This document shows, piece after piece, positions 35,552 to 45,932 of a DNA stretch of 64,000 nt (position 1 is the first letter of the stretch; the number at the start of each line of letters is the position of its first letter). This DNA comes from Myrica gale (lineage: Eukaryota > Streptophyta > Magnoliopsida > Fagales > Myricaceae): positions 6,959,001 through 7,023,000 of the forward strand of contig OZ005620.1 in assembly GCA_963930655.1 (NCBI GenBank), in the 5' to 3' direction. Under the pieces are notes generated by a model, which did not search any database, had not been told where the DNA came from, and was given only the letters and a program-made list of their open reading frames with translations. The position numbers and the translations under genes were made by a program.

Positions 35552-35575
35552 CAGACGTGACCCTTTTTTTTATAA

Positions 35576-36283
35576 CTGGTTTTCACAGTTCAAATGCACG
35601 GTCTCCCTTTGAGGAAACTTACAAGGGCAATGGCATGGACAACGGGTGCTAAAGCTGGCTGTGTTACCGAAGTGGATTTTGACTCGAAGAACAAAGTTTG
35701 GGGCATTGCTTACCTTCTGGGCCGTGTTCTGAAGGATCTTCGTGAACCTCTATGCCCTGGTTTTTTCCTCCACCGTGACGGTAGATCTGACCTCTGGATT
35801 CAATTCCATGTTGAGCGTATCTCGGAGTGGTGCACACAATGTGGCAGATTGGGTCATCTCAAGCCATTTTGCGAGTCAGAAGCCTTCCACTGGACGGGTC
35901 CCCCTGATGCTATCCACCGCATAAGAGCTATCTCTACCGACTACAGACGCTTCCAAAATCCCAACCAGCAAACTCTAAGCCCTAAATCCCCACAAGCACC
36001 AGTTCCTGGGTCTCCAGCCCCTCCAACTCCCCCCACCGGCACCACCAGCGACCGCCGCCGTTGTTCTTCCTTGTCCTCCGCTCCTAGCATTGGGACCACT
36101 ACTCTGTCTCACCCTTTGATGGTGGGGAACCCAATCATATACTCCCGAGTCGAGGCCGATCCTTCGCGCCGTCACAGATCTGCCTTGTCAGAACCATCAG
36201 CGGCCAAACCCGCACCTGTTTTTCGCCTAAGAGACAAGCCGACAAAACAGTCCTCCCCAGCTACCTCTCTGACAGATGCTTAG
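35576..36283 (+). pseudogene. LINE ORF1 zinc-knuckle region
   Basis: VQMHGLPLRKLTRAMAW is followed by a nucleic-acid-binding knuckle WCTQCGRLGHLKPFC (CX2CX4HX4C) at about 35829-35872 and a long Pro/Ser tail. This is the plant LINE ORF1 arrangement. The frame stops at 36281-36283. After the solo LTR is discounted, LINE ORF1-like sequence continues at about 40228-40574. Confidence 0.78.
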
Positions 36284-37312
36284 GGAAACATTTCAGCTTT
36301 ATTACCAATTTGGAAACCACCATGCGGAGAGAGGGCTTTCCTTTTGGTTCCCCAATCTCTCCTGTCAAGGAGGACAAACTTGGGTGCTTGCGCCTCATAT
36401 GGACACCTGTCCTTCTCTGGGTCCTCTTCAGGCTCTCATGTGACACCCGAGATGTTTGATTTATCTACATATTATTTCTTTATGATAATTGCTATAAAAA
36501 ATGCAGCTTATGTATTATTTTGCTTAATCTTCAACTATTTCCAGCTTATTGCCGAATAATTACGAAATTATAATTTTTAATATTTTCCATCATCCTTGTT
36601 TGTTTTCTCATAAACATTTTTTTATGATAGTTTCCTTGTTATGTCGTTTAAATTACCTTCCTTTTATTATTGTGACGTAAATGATCTAATTTGATTTTTA
36701 ATATTTTATGCATTTGATTTTATTGAGTTTATATTTATAAATAAGAGAGAGAGAGAGCGCTTAATTCTCACATTACCATACATTTGGGCCTAGGGATTTT
36801 AAATTGGACTTGGACCTACATCTCTATAGGGCCGAAATTGGTCTAGAATCCACCTAGACTCAAGCCCAACCAAGCCAAGCCCATTAGCAAAGCTTGGTCG
36901 GCCATGTGCAACTGTTTTTGTGTAAAGTTCTTCTGGTCTTCTGGTTTGCTGGTGCTGGTCGGAAGGTCGGAAAGTCGGAAGGTCGGCATGGTCGGGAATT
37001 TTCTGGCCTAGCCTTGAACCCCGAGTGCGGGATTTCTAAGTTCGCTGAATGCGCATTTAATGCTCCCTTATCTTAACCATCTACGTGAACTTCTTTTATT
37101 GGCACGCACCTTGACTTATTGCTCACAATAGAGACGTGTTATATGGGAAGTGTTAGGTGGGGCTTTATCATTGGCGCCTGGGATACGTGATATTTTGAGA
37201 GATTAGGTGCTCGTCTCTGTATGGCCACGACCTGCTATTCTTTGATTGCCGAGACCTCTCGCCCAGGGTGTAGAGTGGCCAGGGGGAATTCATCAGGGAG
37301 TCACGTTTAGAC

Positions 37313-37320
37313 TATATATA
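37313..37320 (+). promoter_or_regulatory. TATA box of the solo LTR
   Basis: TATATATA, about 875 bp into the LTR, followed by a purine-rich transcribed-looking leader (GACAGAGAGAGAACC). The position suits an LTR promoter. Confidence 0.5.
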
Positions 37321-37602
37321 GGCAGTAGAGTTTTATTCGGCGATTGTGACAGAGAGAGAACCTCCAGTTTACTGAATAGAGAGGGAAAACGACGTGAGAG
37401 ATCTTGTGACAAACGGAAGAAAAGACCCAGACCAAAGGATAAAAGGGAAAGGTATTTCGGTCTGTACCTTTTCTTCCCGACAGTTCAACTTTTATCCTCT
37501 CTTCACTTAACTGTTGTCTTGCTCTTTTTAGGTGTTTTAATATTTCAAGAAAGCCGTACACACTGAACTAGAGGTAAGGGTTTAGCGAATTAACAAAGTA
37601 TT

Positions 37603-37955
37603 CGGAATATTTTTACAAGTGCACTCTGGATATTTTTATGAAGTGTTCTCGGGATATTTTTACAAGTGCACTCGAGATATTTTTATGAAGTGTTTTCGAG
37701 ATATTTTTATGAAGTGTTCTCGGGATATTTTTATGAAGTGTTTTCAGGATATTTTTACAAGAGCACTCGGGATATTTTTATGAAGTGTTCTCGGGATATT
37801 TTTTATGAAGTGTTCTCGGATTATTTTTTACAAGTGCACTCGGGATATTTTTTAAAAAGTGTGCTCGGGATAGTCTTAAAAAGTGTGCTCGGGATATGCT
37901 TAAAAAGTGTGCTCGGGATATTTTTAAAAGTGTGCTCGGGAGATTTTTAAAACAT
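37603..37955. repeat. Tandem array of 24-bp units in the solo LTR
   Basis: About 15 copies of GGATATTTTTATGAAGTGTT plus four bases. Two variants alternate early on (ATGAAGTGTTCTC and ACAAGTGCACTC), and a third (AAAAAGTGTGCTC) fills the right end. Confidence 0.88.
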
Positions 37956-38127
37956 GATCGGAGGTTTTTAATTGAAAATTAACGGGAGGATTTTCTTTGA
38001 AATTAGTGAAGAGCCCTAAAATCCTTTCGTTTACATACAACAAGTTCTTATTGGGTTCAATAATATATAAAAATAAAAAGTTGTATAAGTTGTTGGACTT
38101 GCCTATTTGAGGATGTGGTGTTTGAAT

Positions 38128-38540
38128 ATCTTTATGTTAAAGGATCGTCTGTTATTGATGAACCGTTATGAACATCTTTATGATAAAGTATCGCATGTTA
38201 CTGATGAACCGTTATGAACATCTTTATGATAAAGTATCGCATGTTATTGATGAACCGTTATGACCATCTTTATGTTAAAGTATCGCATGTTATTGATGAA
38301 CCGTTATGAATATCTTTATGATAAAGTATCGCATGTTATTGATGAACCGTTATGATCATCTTTATGCTAAAGAATCGCATGTTATTGATGAACCGTTATG
38401 AACATCTTTATGTTAAAGGATCGCATGTTATTGATAAACCGTTATGAATATCTTTAAAGGATCGCATGTTATTGATTAATCGTTATGAACATCTTTTTGC
38501 TCATATCGTATGTTTTTTTATGGACCGTTATGACTTGTAG
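38128..38540. repeat. Tandem array of 46-bp units in the solo LTR
   Basis: About eight copies with the landmarks ATCTTTATG, AAAG, ATCGCATGTTATTGATGAA and CCGTTATGAAC. The last two copies are shortened and diverged. Confidence 0.88.
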
Positions 38541-38670
38541 CTTCTTTATGCTAAAAGATCGCATGTTATTGATGTATTGTTATGAATTGGATATCTGTTG
38601 TATGACATGTCATGTTGCATCATATAACATATTATATTGCATCAACATCTCATGGGTATGGGAAACCGTT

Positions 38671-38782
38671 GACCGAAATGATCGAAATGACCGGAAATGA
38701 TCGAAATGACCGAAATGACCGAAATGATCGAAATGACCGAAATGATCGAAATGATTGGAAATGAACGAAATGACCGAAATGA
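38671..38782. repeat. Short tandem repeat of CCGAAATGAT units
   Basis: About eleven units of 10-11 bp alternating CCGAAATGA and TCGAAATGA. Frames crossing it show FDHFGHFDHFGH-type periodicity, an artefact of the repeat. Confidence 0.9.
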
Positions 38783-39030
38783 GACTCATACCCAGAGGTG
38801 GTCCTATGAACGGGTGACGGTATCGATCACAGTGGGATAGTGCAAGCCACCACTGAAAGGAGTGGGTGGTATCCCTGGCGTGCAACAATATACGTTTGAC
38901 CGGGTCCTGGTGCAAGGAGCACAGGACAGTCCCATAAAAGGAGAGGAGACGCATAACCCTGCTCTAGGGGATAGAACAGAGTAACGAAAGGACACCTCTA
39001 TCGTATTGACCTCTATCGAACCGGAAAAGA

Positions 39031-39235
39031 AAAGAAAGTTCAAGTGTGGTTAAGGTGTTGCATATCATGAATGATATGTATGGGCATTGACATGAGACAT
39101 GCATACTTAACGCATACTGTGACCCATGTGACAATGAAGAAAAGAAAGTTCAAGTGTGGTTAAGGTGTTGCATATCATGAATGATATGTATGGGCATTAA
39201 CATGAGACATGCATACTTAACGCATACTGTCAACC
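39031..39235. repeat. Direct duplication with 110-bp period in the solo LTR
   Basis: AAAGAAAGTTCAAGTGTGGT begins at 39031 and again at 39141, and the two copies stay nearly identical for about 90 bp through CATACTTAACGCATACTGT. Confidence 0.9.
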
Positions 39236-40746
39236 ATGTGATATTGACAGAAAAGAAAGAACAAAGAAAGTAAAACGAATGAGAACCAATACATCATCAT
39301 TGCATTGCATTCAACATATATTGTTATACTTTTAATAGTTATAACTGCTTCATACTTATGGTTACATCTTTTATATATAAAAGAAAGTTTCAGTGACAGA
39401 AAAGAAAGAACGAAAAGAAAGAAAGAAAGACAGTGCAATGACTGTAAAACATATGCATAAATTATGCATTTCATTATTCATATTATTTACTCTAATATAT
39501 GCTCATGAATTGTTTATTAAATTATTCATGCTTCTTTAATTTTAAAAAGATAGTAAACATGTTCCCTTTCCCTCCTTACTGAGTCAATAGGACTCACCAT
39601 TTTATTTGTTTAATTCTTTTTGCATGTACTGTTGTGGGCATCGGGCATATCAGAGATATTGACTTGTATGAGCATAGATATTTTGATGATAACCCGTACA
39701 TACTAGTGATGACGATAAGGACATGAGAATATTTCAAGACCGAAGAATTCGAGATGCAGGGTCTGTTGTTTCTTTTGGTGTTAGTGTTTCAAAATTATTT
39801 TTGTTTCTCTGTAGCTCAGTTGTATAGGCTAGGAAGACTATAGGTTTTTATATCATCTAGACCTATTCTTTTGTAATGAACCTTTTGTATCAAACCGTAT
39901 TTGTTTAAAGGAAGTTTTCATGTTGAATTCTTGTTACAAGGTTTTCTTCTTTTTAATCTTTCTCCGATACAAATAAGTATTTAACATAATTCGATATGAG
40001 ATTTTATTTTGTTAAATCGTTATTTGTTTTGTATCAAAGTTTCTAAACCGTTTTACTGATTTTCTTTTATTAGTAATCTTTTTAATGAAAAATATTCCGC
40101 TAAGAAAAATTGAGGGCTTTTAAATGATCCTAAGAGTTTTTATCGTGCGGTAATCCCCGATCTTTGTGCATGCGATTACTATACGCGAGCTGAGAGGTTA
40201 AGTACCAGCACGGAGCGTGACATCTCAATAAGGCCCCCACGCCCCTCAAGGCCCATATCCAAGAATTAGAATTTGTGCAGAGTGAGCCCTTGCCAAGTCC
40301 CCTCTTGGACCTTCCTGTGGGCCTCAACAACTCTATTCCAGCCCGGAACGTGCCTCCTCTTAAATGGGCCTTCAAACCCGACCCAAGGCATCCCTTTGTA
40401 GGGCCATCGACTGCCTCCTTACCTAAAAAAATACCTAGTTTGCCTCTTCAAACTAACAATCCCGCCCAGCTCAAGATTGTGTACGAGACCTCTTCCATGC
40501 ATGTTGACCATTCGGTTACACATAGCCTTGCCACACTTAAGTTACCCGAAGATGAGACCCCACTGGCGCTTTAGCGCACCACAAGGAAGATTCGTAGTTC
40601 CCATATGCGCAATAGCAGACGTCGTACTCTGCTGACCACTTCTCATTCCATTTCTGGATCACGCTCTGGATCCCCACCTGCAACTTTAATCTATCAACTC
40701 TCTCTGACGGCTGAGGAGGCGAGCCACACCTTGCCCCCACCTCTCC

Positions 40747-41178
40747 ATGTTAGCTCTTTTCTGGAACTGTCGGGGGTTAGCCCGCCCCCAACATTGTGTT
40801 TCCTTAGGGCTCTAATAAAATAGTCCAATACGGACTGCATTTGCTTGGCTGAAACTAAAATCGCAGAGGCTCGTTCTATTATGAATCGGGCTAGCTTTTC
40901 TCTCTCTCTCTGGAATTTCCTACTATTGGTCTCAGCGGTGGTCTGTTGTTTGCATGGCGACCTGGTGTGGACTTTGATGTGGTAAGGGTGGATCGTCTCT
41001 AACCAATCAAAGGAAGCTGAACTGCGTGTGCAATGCGACTTACAGGAAGAATTTTGCAAGGAAGATATTTTGTGGAAATCCAAATCACGGGTGCAATGGC
41101 TGACTTCACCCTATCTGAATACTAAATTTTTTCATACTTCCACAATCATTCGGCGACAGAGAAACAATATTCAAAGCT
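40747..41178 (+). pseudogene. LINE endonuclease remnant
   Basis: MLALFWNCRGLARP is the start of the apurinic-type endonuclease of plant LINEs. A frame shift after about 40800 moves homology to another frame (LAETKIAEARSI, the ETK motif). Most of the domain is then missing before the reverse transcriptase. Confidence 0.72.
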
Positions 41179-42507
41179 TTGAAGGACCATAACGGGCAGT
41201 GGCACCATGTTCGGAATGAGATTGACTCTCTGTTTCTGGATCACTTCCAAAGCCTCTATTCCTCTTCCAACCCGGATCTCTCTGAAGAGCTATCTGATCT
41301 GATTTCTTCTGTTATCACTGAGGATAAAAATGAGAATCTGTGCAAAGAACTGAATCTGACGAAAATTTTCAGGGTGGTCAAATCTATGGGTCCGGCCAAA
41401 GCCCTAGGGCCAGACGGGATGACTGCTTCCTTTTATCAACATTATTGGTCGACGATTTCCAGTACAGTGATAGGTATGGTTCAACACTTTTTCTCTACTG
41501 GATTCATGTTAAGACAACAAAACCACTCTTTCCTTGCCTTGATTCCGAAATTAGCTAATCCATTGAAGGTAAACCAATTTAAACCAATCAGCCTTTGCAA
41601 TGTTAGCTATAAGATCATTGCCAAAATTCTTGCTAACCGTCTGAAGCAGGTTATGCCTAAGCTTATTTCTGAATCCCAAGCAGCCTTCGTCCCAGGCAGA
41701 GTGATCTAAGACAACTTCATCATCACCCATGAGATTTTTCACTCTATGCATCGAAAAACTGGTAGAAGTGGATTGGCAGCACTTAAACTTGACGTGGCAC
41801 ATGCATATGACCGCCTTGAATGGAGGTTTCTGCTTCATATTTTGGGCTGCTTTGGTTTCTGCCCTAGATGGATTAATCTCATTGACCAGTGCATTTCAAT
41901 GATCTCCTTCTCCATTTTGCTAAATGGTAGTGCCTTTGGTCTTTTCTCTCCTCACCGGGGCTTGAGACAAGGGGATCCTCTTTCGCCGTTTCTCTTCATC
42001 CTTGCTTCAGAAACTATCTCTCGCCTTATACATCGGGAGGTTGCTGCTCAGGTGCTTCATGGAACCAAAATTGCACGTCATGCTGAACCAGTGTCCCACT
42101 TGATGTTTGTCGACGGCATCATCATTTTATGTAGAGCCAACATTCGGGATTGTCGAGCGGTGGATAATATTTTGATGAAATATTGTTGCTGGTCGAGTCA
42201 ACAAATCAGCAGAAACAAATCTTCCATTTTTCTCAGTAGAAATACCAACCCCGACATAGCTTCCACAATCTGTCAGGACCTCCATCTCCCTCGGATGAGC
42301 AACACGAGCCAGTACCTTGGTCTTCTCTTATTCTTCGGGAAATCTAAAAATAGATGTTTTGACCATCTTAAAGAAAGGGTCCTCTCCAAGGTGGCAGGTT
42401 GGAACGTGAAATCTCTTTCTTTGGCCGGACGCACCACGTTAATCAGATCTGTGGTCATTGCTATGTCGCAACATTATATGAACATCTTCTTACCCCCGAA
42501 AGGTTAG
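41179..42507 (+). pseudogene. LINE reverse transcriptase, catalytic motif lost
   Basis: It reads through MGPAKALGPDGMTASFYQHYW, then KPISLCNVSYKIIAKILANRL, a stop at 41707-41709, motif A with LDVAHAYDRLEW and GLRQGDPLSPFLFIL. The catalytic FADD box is FVDG at 42106-42117, with the second aspartate lost. The RVT_1 identity is secure; inactive by stop codon and motif. Confidence 0.85.
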
Positions 42508-43431
42508 TGCACTCTGAACAAACCGTTTTAGACCCAAATATCCTAGAGGGGGGTGAATAGGTATTTTTAAAAATAAATGCAGTACATAACAGATTAAATG
42601 TATCACAACAGAATACACTCTATAGTATACAATCAAATCTATACTTTTATTCACCTATGTAAGAACAACATTCAAGTTTGAAACATGCACTTAGAAATAT
42701 ACTATGCTGTAAAATTTATGATAACATGCAGTAAACTAATTCAAACTACTCCTCACAGCAGAATCAATCTTATTAAAGATATTTCATTTTTCACACTATA
42801 ATTTCAGCAATATATCTTAAAGAAATTAATACAAGAACCAGATCTGAGTGTTACCTGAAACCTTCTTGCATAGCGGTAAAGAAATTATATGAGAGTTAAT
42901 CTTGAAGACACTTTCAAACCAGAATCGTTAGAAATTAACAAAGTAATCTTGATCAACAAATAATAAACGCAAAACAAACACAAGACACTAAAAATTGTTG
43001 ACGAAGAGAAAACTCTCAAATAGAAATCTATTTGAGAGAAAAACTCTCCGGGACCTCGTCCAGAACGGATTTTTCACTATGGTATAAGCCTCGGTTACAA
43101 TGTGATCTATAGATCTAACAACACCTGTTAACCTATATAACAAAGAACCTTACTCGAGATACCTCTCTCGAATCTGCCACAGCAGGGGACGAACAACCTT
43201 CAATCCCGGCCTCTACCAAGTCTCTTCTCGTAGCTTTCCCACTTGAGCCACTCAAGCACTACGATCCGTTCACGAGCATCCAAACGTGATGAACCGAAAT
43301 CCTAAAAAATCTATTGAGGAGGAGTGATCGAGCAGCAAGGGATTAGTCACTAAATCCCTACAGAAACGCAGATTTGGGCTTCAAACAATGAGATCTGATT
43401 CTTGGACTCCCCTCGGTGACATTCTTGCAGC
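42508..43431. mobile_element. Unidentified insertion or replacement between LINE RT and RNase H
   Basis: The LINE zinc-binding RT tail is missing and this unrelated AT-rich sequence stands in its place. It contains CTAGAGGGGGGTGAATAG at about 42543-42560 and no open frame. CTGATTCTTGGACTCCCCT occurs at 43394-43412 and 43432-43450, bracketing a 19-bp spacer. Family unknown. Confidence 0.4.
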
Positions 43432-43438
43432 CTGATTC

Positions 43439-43915
43439 TTGGACTCCCCTGAACCTGGTTGGTTGAAGCTAAATTTTGATGTAGTCATCTGTCCTAATGG
43501 ATCTTACTTAGCAGTCTCTTGTCGAGACAGTTCTAGTTCCCTTTGTACTACGTATACAAAATTCTTTCATGCTTTGGATCCTCTTGTGGGCGAGACAATT
43601 GCGGCTGTTCGAGCTGTGGAACTTGCTATTGAACGTAACTGGTCGTTGGTTCAGTTTGAGTTTGACTCTCAAATCCTCTGTTTGGATATTCAGAATGCCT
43701 CTCTCCCTCCTTGCTGGAAGATAGAAGCCATGGTTCTCTCTCTGCGGGAAGCCTTATGTCAGCATCTGAGTTGGTCTTTATCTTGGATCCCTCGTCGACG
43801 CAACAAGCAGGCTCACCTCTTGGCGAAGTGGGTGGCCTCGTTTGATGTTTCTGGGTTTTGTAATAGCTCTTTTATTCCTTTGGATGTTATTTCTTGTGAC
43901 TCTCTTGTTGTTTAA
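43439..43915 (+). pseudogene. LINE RNase H-like domain
   Basis: The sequence GWLKLNFDVV leads into an RNase H fold of the plant LINE RVT_3 type, with GETIAAVRAVELAIE and SWIPRRRNKQAHLLAKWA-like sequence near the end. The GA following the first catalytic Asp is altered (FDVV). It lies 39 bp before the LINE 3' border. Confidence 0.78.
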
Positions 43916-43954
43916 TGGTTTTTAATGTATTATCGTTACCAAGAAAAAAGACGT

Positions 43955-43973
43955 ACTAGAGACGTTCATTCGG
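43955..43973. repeat. LINE target-site duplication, right copy
   Basis: ACTAGAGACGTTCATTCGG directly follows the A-rich LINE 3' end; partner at 33598-33616. Confidence 0.85.
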
Positions 43974-45226
43974 TCCCATGTCCGCCGGACTCCTGGTTCC
44001 AACACAGGCTCTAGACCACCAAAGTACGCCAGTATCACAAATCAAAACCGGTAGCCATAATCTCCCAAAAACCTAATTTTATGTTGGTTTAGCAAACAAT
44101 ACTAGTTTTTAGGATTTTTTTTTTAAATATCAACTCAAAACGTCTTGTTTTGTTATTTGTTTTTCTTTTAAAAAAAGCTTGGATCAAAAGAATGAAAGGG
44201 AATGGGGATGGGATTAGGGTTTGTTTTATGAACTCTGAATAGGGGAATCAATAGGTCTTTCCCTCTCTCAGCCTTTATTTTTAATTTTGTTGCATTTGAT
44301 TCTCATTGAATCAATCTAACGATCTAAAGAAGTGTTAGCTACATTTGATTTCGAAAGACCAGTCAATGTTATTTTTAAATTTTCTTGAAATTTTTATGAG
44401 TCTCAATTTCACCCAATAAGAAATCATGACTTGGCCTCTATCCCATTCTTTTCTCATTATTTCAGGCTTCACAATATATTGTAACACCCTAACTCCAATA
44501 ACATTGGTATTTATATATTTTTTATTTTATTTGTTATTATGAAATGTATAATTTTCATCATCTCTATTTTTTGGTACATGTGTTAAATGAATATTTTAAA
44601 TTTAAAATCATTATAAGTTGGAGTCCTGGTTTCACTAGTAAGGAACCATGATTTGGCCTCTAGTTCATCACTTATTCTCATATTTTTTAAAGTTAACAGA
44701 AGTCAGTTTGAAGAAGTTCACGTAGATTTATGTTTTGAAAATGTGATTTGTGACAATACCGGTATTTTAATCATTTTAAAGGAAGTTCGACTATGTGTGA
44801 AAATATTAGATATATTAATGTTAATTTCAATACTCTGATTAAGGTTTCGAGGATTGATGTTTTGACATTTTATTATTTATGAATATTTTGTTAATGTTGG
44901 TTTTGAAATATTAGGACATGAAAAAATTATGTAACAGGTGTAAAAAATATTATTTTGCACCAACTCTTTCCCGACAATTGGACTTTGGGTCTGGGGCATT
45001 ACGGTCTAGGTATAGTTTTTTTTTTGGGGGATAAAATTGCTATCTGCCTCTCTCTTTTTTTTCCTGAGTTTAGGCTTTGGGTCATGGGTGATTCGGTCCG
45101 ATTCAAATCACGCCTAGAATTTTGGAATTTTCTTATTTTTCTCACTGCGTTCAGTGGTAATTGCTAACTTGTTTCTTCTTTGTGTTTTGGATTGCTTTTG
45201 GATTTGTGAATTTTTTCATGCAATTG
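43974..45226. other. Intergenic AT-rich region
   Basis: TGTAACACCCTAACTCC at about 44480 is a typical start of a plant Gypsy LTR, followed by about 750 bp of AT-rich sequence; no end or duplication was found. The region has poly-T and poly-A runs but no gene. Confidence 0.35.
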
Positions 45227-45932
45227 GTGAATTCTGTGAATTGGTTTTTTTTAAGTAAAAGTGAAATTTATTTCATAGGAAGACATACAACAGTGCTGAA
45301 GACAGACAGCCCTACAAGACTGGATACAAAGAACATAATCATAAACCCTAATATAACAACACTTAAAGCCTTACGGGCGAAACATCGAATATGGTCATAA
45401 AGGCCTCAACAAGACGGATCCAAAGATCTGTAGATTCTAAGCGGGTCCAAAGACCCGTCAATAACACTGCCAAAAAAGACGGTCTTCGAACAAGTACAAA
45501 TGGGCAATAAGGCCCATGACAAAAAATGGCGAAGTAGCAAGCGAAAAACCACCGGGACAGCACCGGTCGACGGTGACCGGAAAGAACCATAAAGGAACGC
45601 TCGGAACTGCTGAGCCCATCCCTCATGCGCGTGGCCACCAACATCCGCTTGGAACGCCAAGATCTGGCGTGGAAAACAACCACTGTGGGAGACCAAAAGG
45701 AAGAGGAAAAAGGGAGGAAATGACGAAATTCGGCCAAGAGAAAGGGTGGAGAGGGAGGGAGGAGACGGCGGGAAGAGCAGGGGCTCCTCCCCCCGCCAGT
45801 TACAGTGAGGGGGGAGGGGGTTTAGGTGAAGGGAAAACCAAACTTCTAGGGAGAGGGCAGAGGGCAGAGGCTCTTTCTAGAATGGGGCTGGGAAACACTC
45901 TCACTTGAATGAGTTGTGAATTCTGTGAATTG
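45227..45932 (-). mobile_element. Short LINE-derived or SINE-like element with 17-bp target duplications
   Basis: GTGAATTCTGTGAATTG at 45227-45243 and 45916-45932 flanks a 672-bp body (45244-45915). On the minus strand the body starts CTCATTCAAGTGAGAG, is GC-rich in its first two thirds, and ends AATAAATTTCAC, then TTTTACTTAAAAAAAA, an A-tail against the duplication. A poly-A end and long duplications indicate target-primed retrotransposition. The minus-strand frames (45363-45737) lack known domains, so it looks like an internally deleted LINE or a non-autonomous passenger. Confidence 0.78.

Larger units (their letters stand above)
34284..35575. mobile_element. Insertion within LINE ORF1 carrying tRNA-like modules
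   Basis: This sequence interrupts ORF1 and is foreign to it. The 22-mer TTTTGCTAATAGCGGGGATATT at its left edge recurs in reverse complement near 34708-34735. TGTAACGACTTATTCGG at about 34390 resembles a plant LTR start. Two segments with pol III A- and B-box-like sequence lie near the right end. Borders are approximate and the family is unknown. Confidence 0.5.
36439..40222. mobile_element. Solo LTR of a giant-LTR Gypsy element (3784 bp)
   Basis: It begins TGTGACACCCGAGATG, ends GGAGCGTGACA and is flanked by the 5-bp duplication TCTCA (36434-36438 and 40223-40227). TG...CA ends, a 5-bp duplication and the TGTGACACCC start are typical of Tekay/Del-like plant Gypsy elements whose LTRs reach 3-4 kb. 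A TATA box TATATATA is at 37313-37320. No gag or pol sequence is present, so it is one LTR left after recombination. Four different internal tandem repeats lie downstream of the TATA box. Confidence 0.8.
33617..43954 (+). mobile_element. L1-type LINE retrotransposon, degenerate, with three nested insertions
   Basis: Bounded by 19-bp duplications, it starts with a CT-rich leader (33640-34020) and ends TTACCAAGAAAAAAG, the usual plant LINE 3' end with a short A-tail. In order it contains ORF1 N-terminus (34031), ORF1 zinc-knuckle part (35576-36283 and 40228-40574), endonuclease start (40747), reverse transcriptase (41179-42507) and RNase H (43439-43915). Insertions split it at about 34284-35575, at 36439-40222 (solo LTR) and at about 42508-43430. 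Many stops and frame changes make it inactive. Confidence 0.85.

Noticed and set aside
37666..37950. Plus-strand frame with SGYFYEVF-type repeats
   Set aside because: The 24-bp tandem array is a multiple of three, so it stays open by arithmetic; it is LTR DNA.
38610..38954. Minus-strand frame rich in FDHFGHF repeats
   Set aside because: Produced by the 10-bp CCGAAATGAT tandem repeat inside the solo LTR.
36434..40227. Full-length LTR retrotransposon
   Set aside because: No primer site, gag or pol sequence and no second LTR are present between the TCTCA duplications; a single LTR fits better.
45363..45737. 124-aa minus-strand protein gene
   Set aside because: It lies fully inside the 672-bp LINE-like element bounded by 17-bp duplications and has no known domain.
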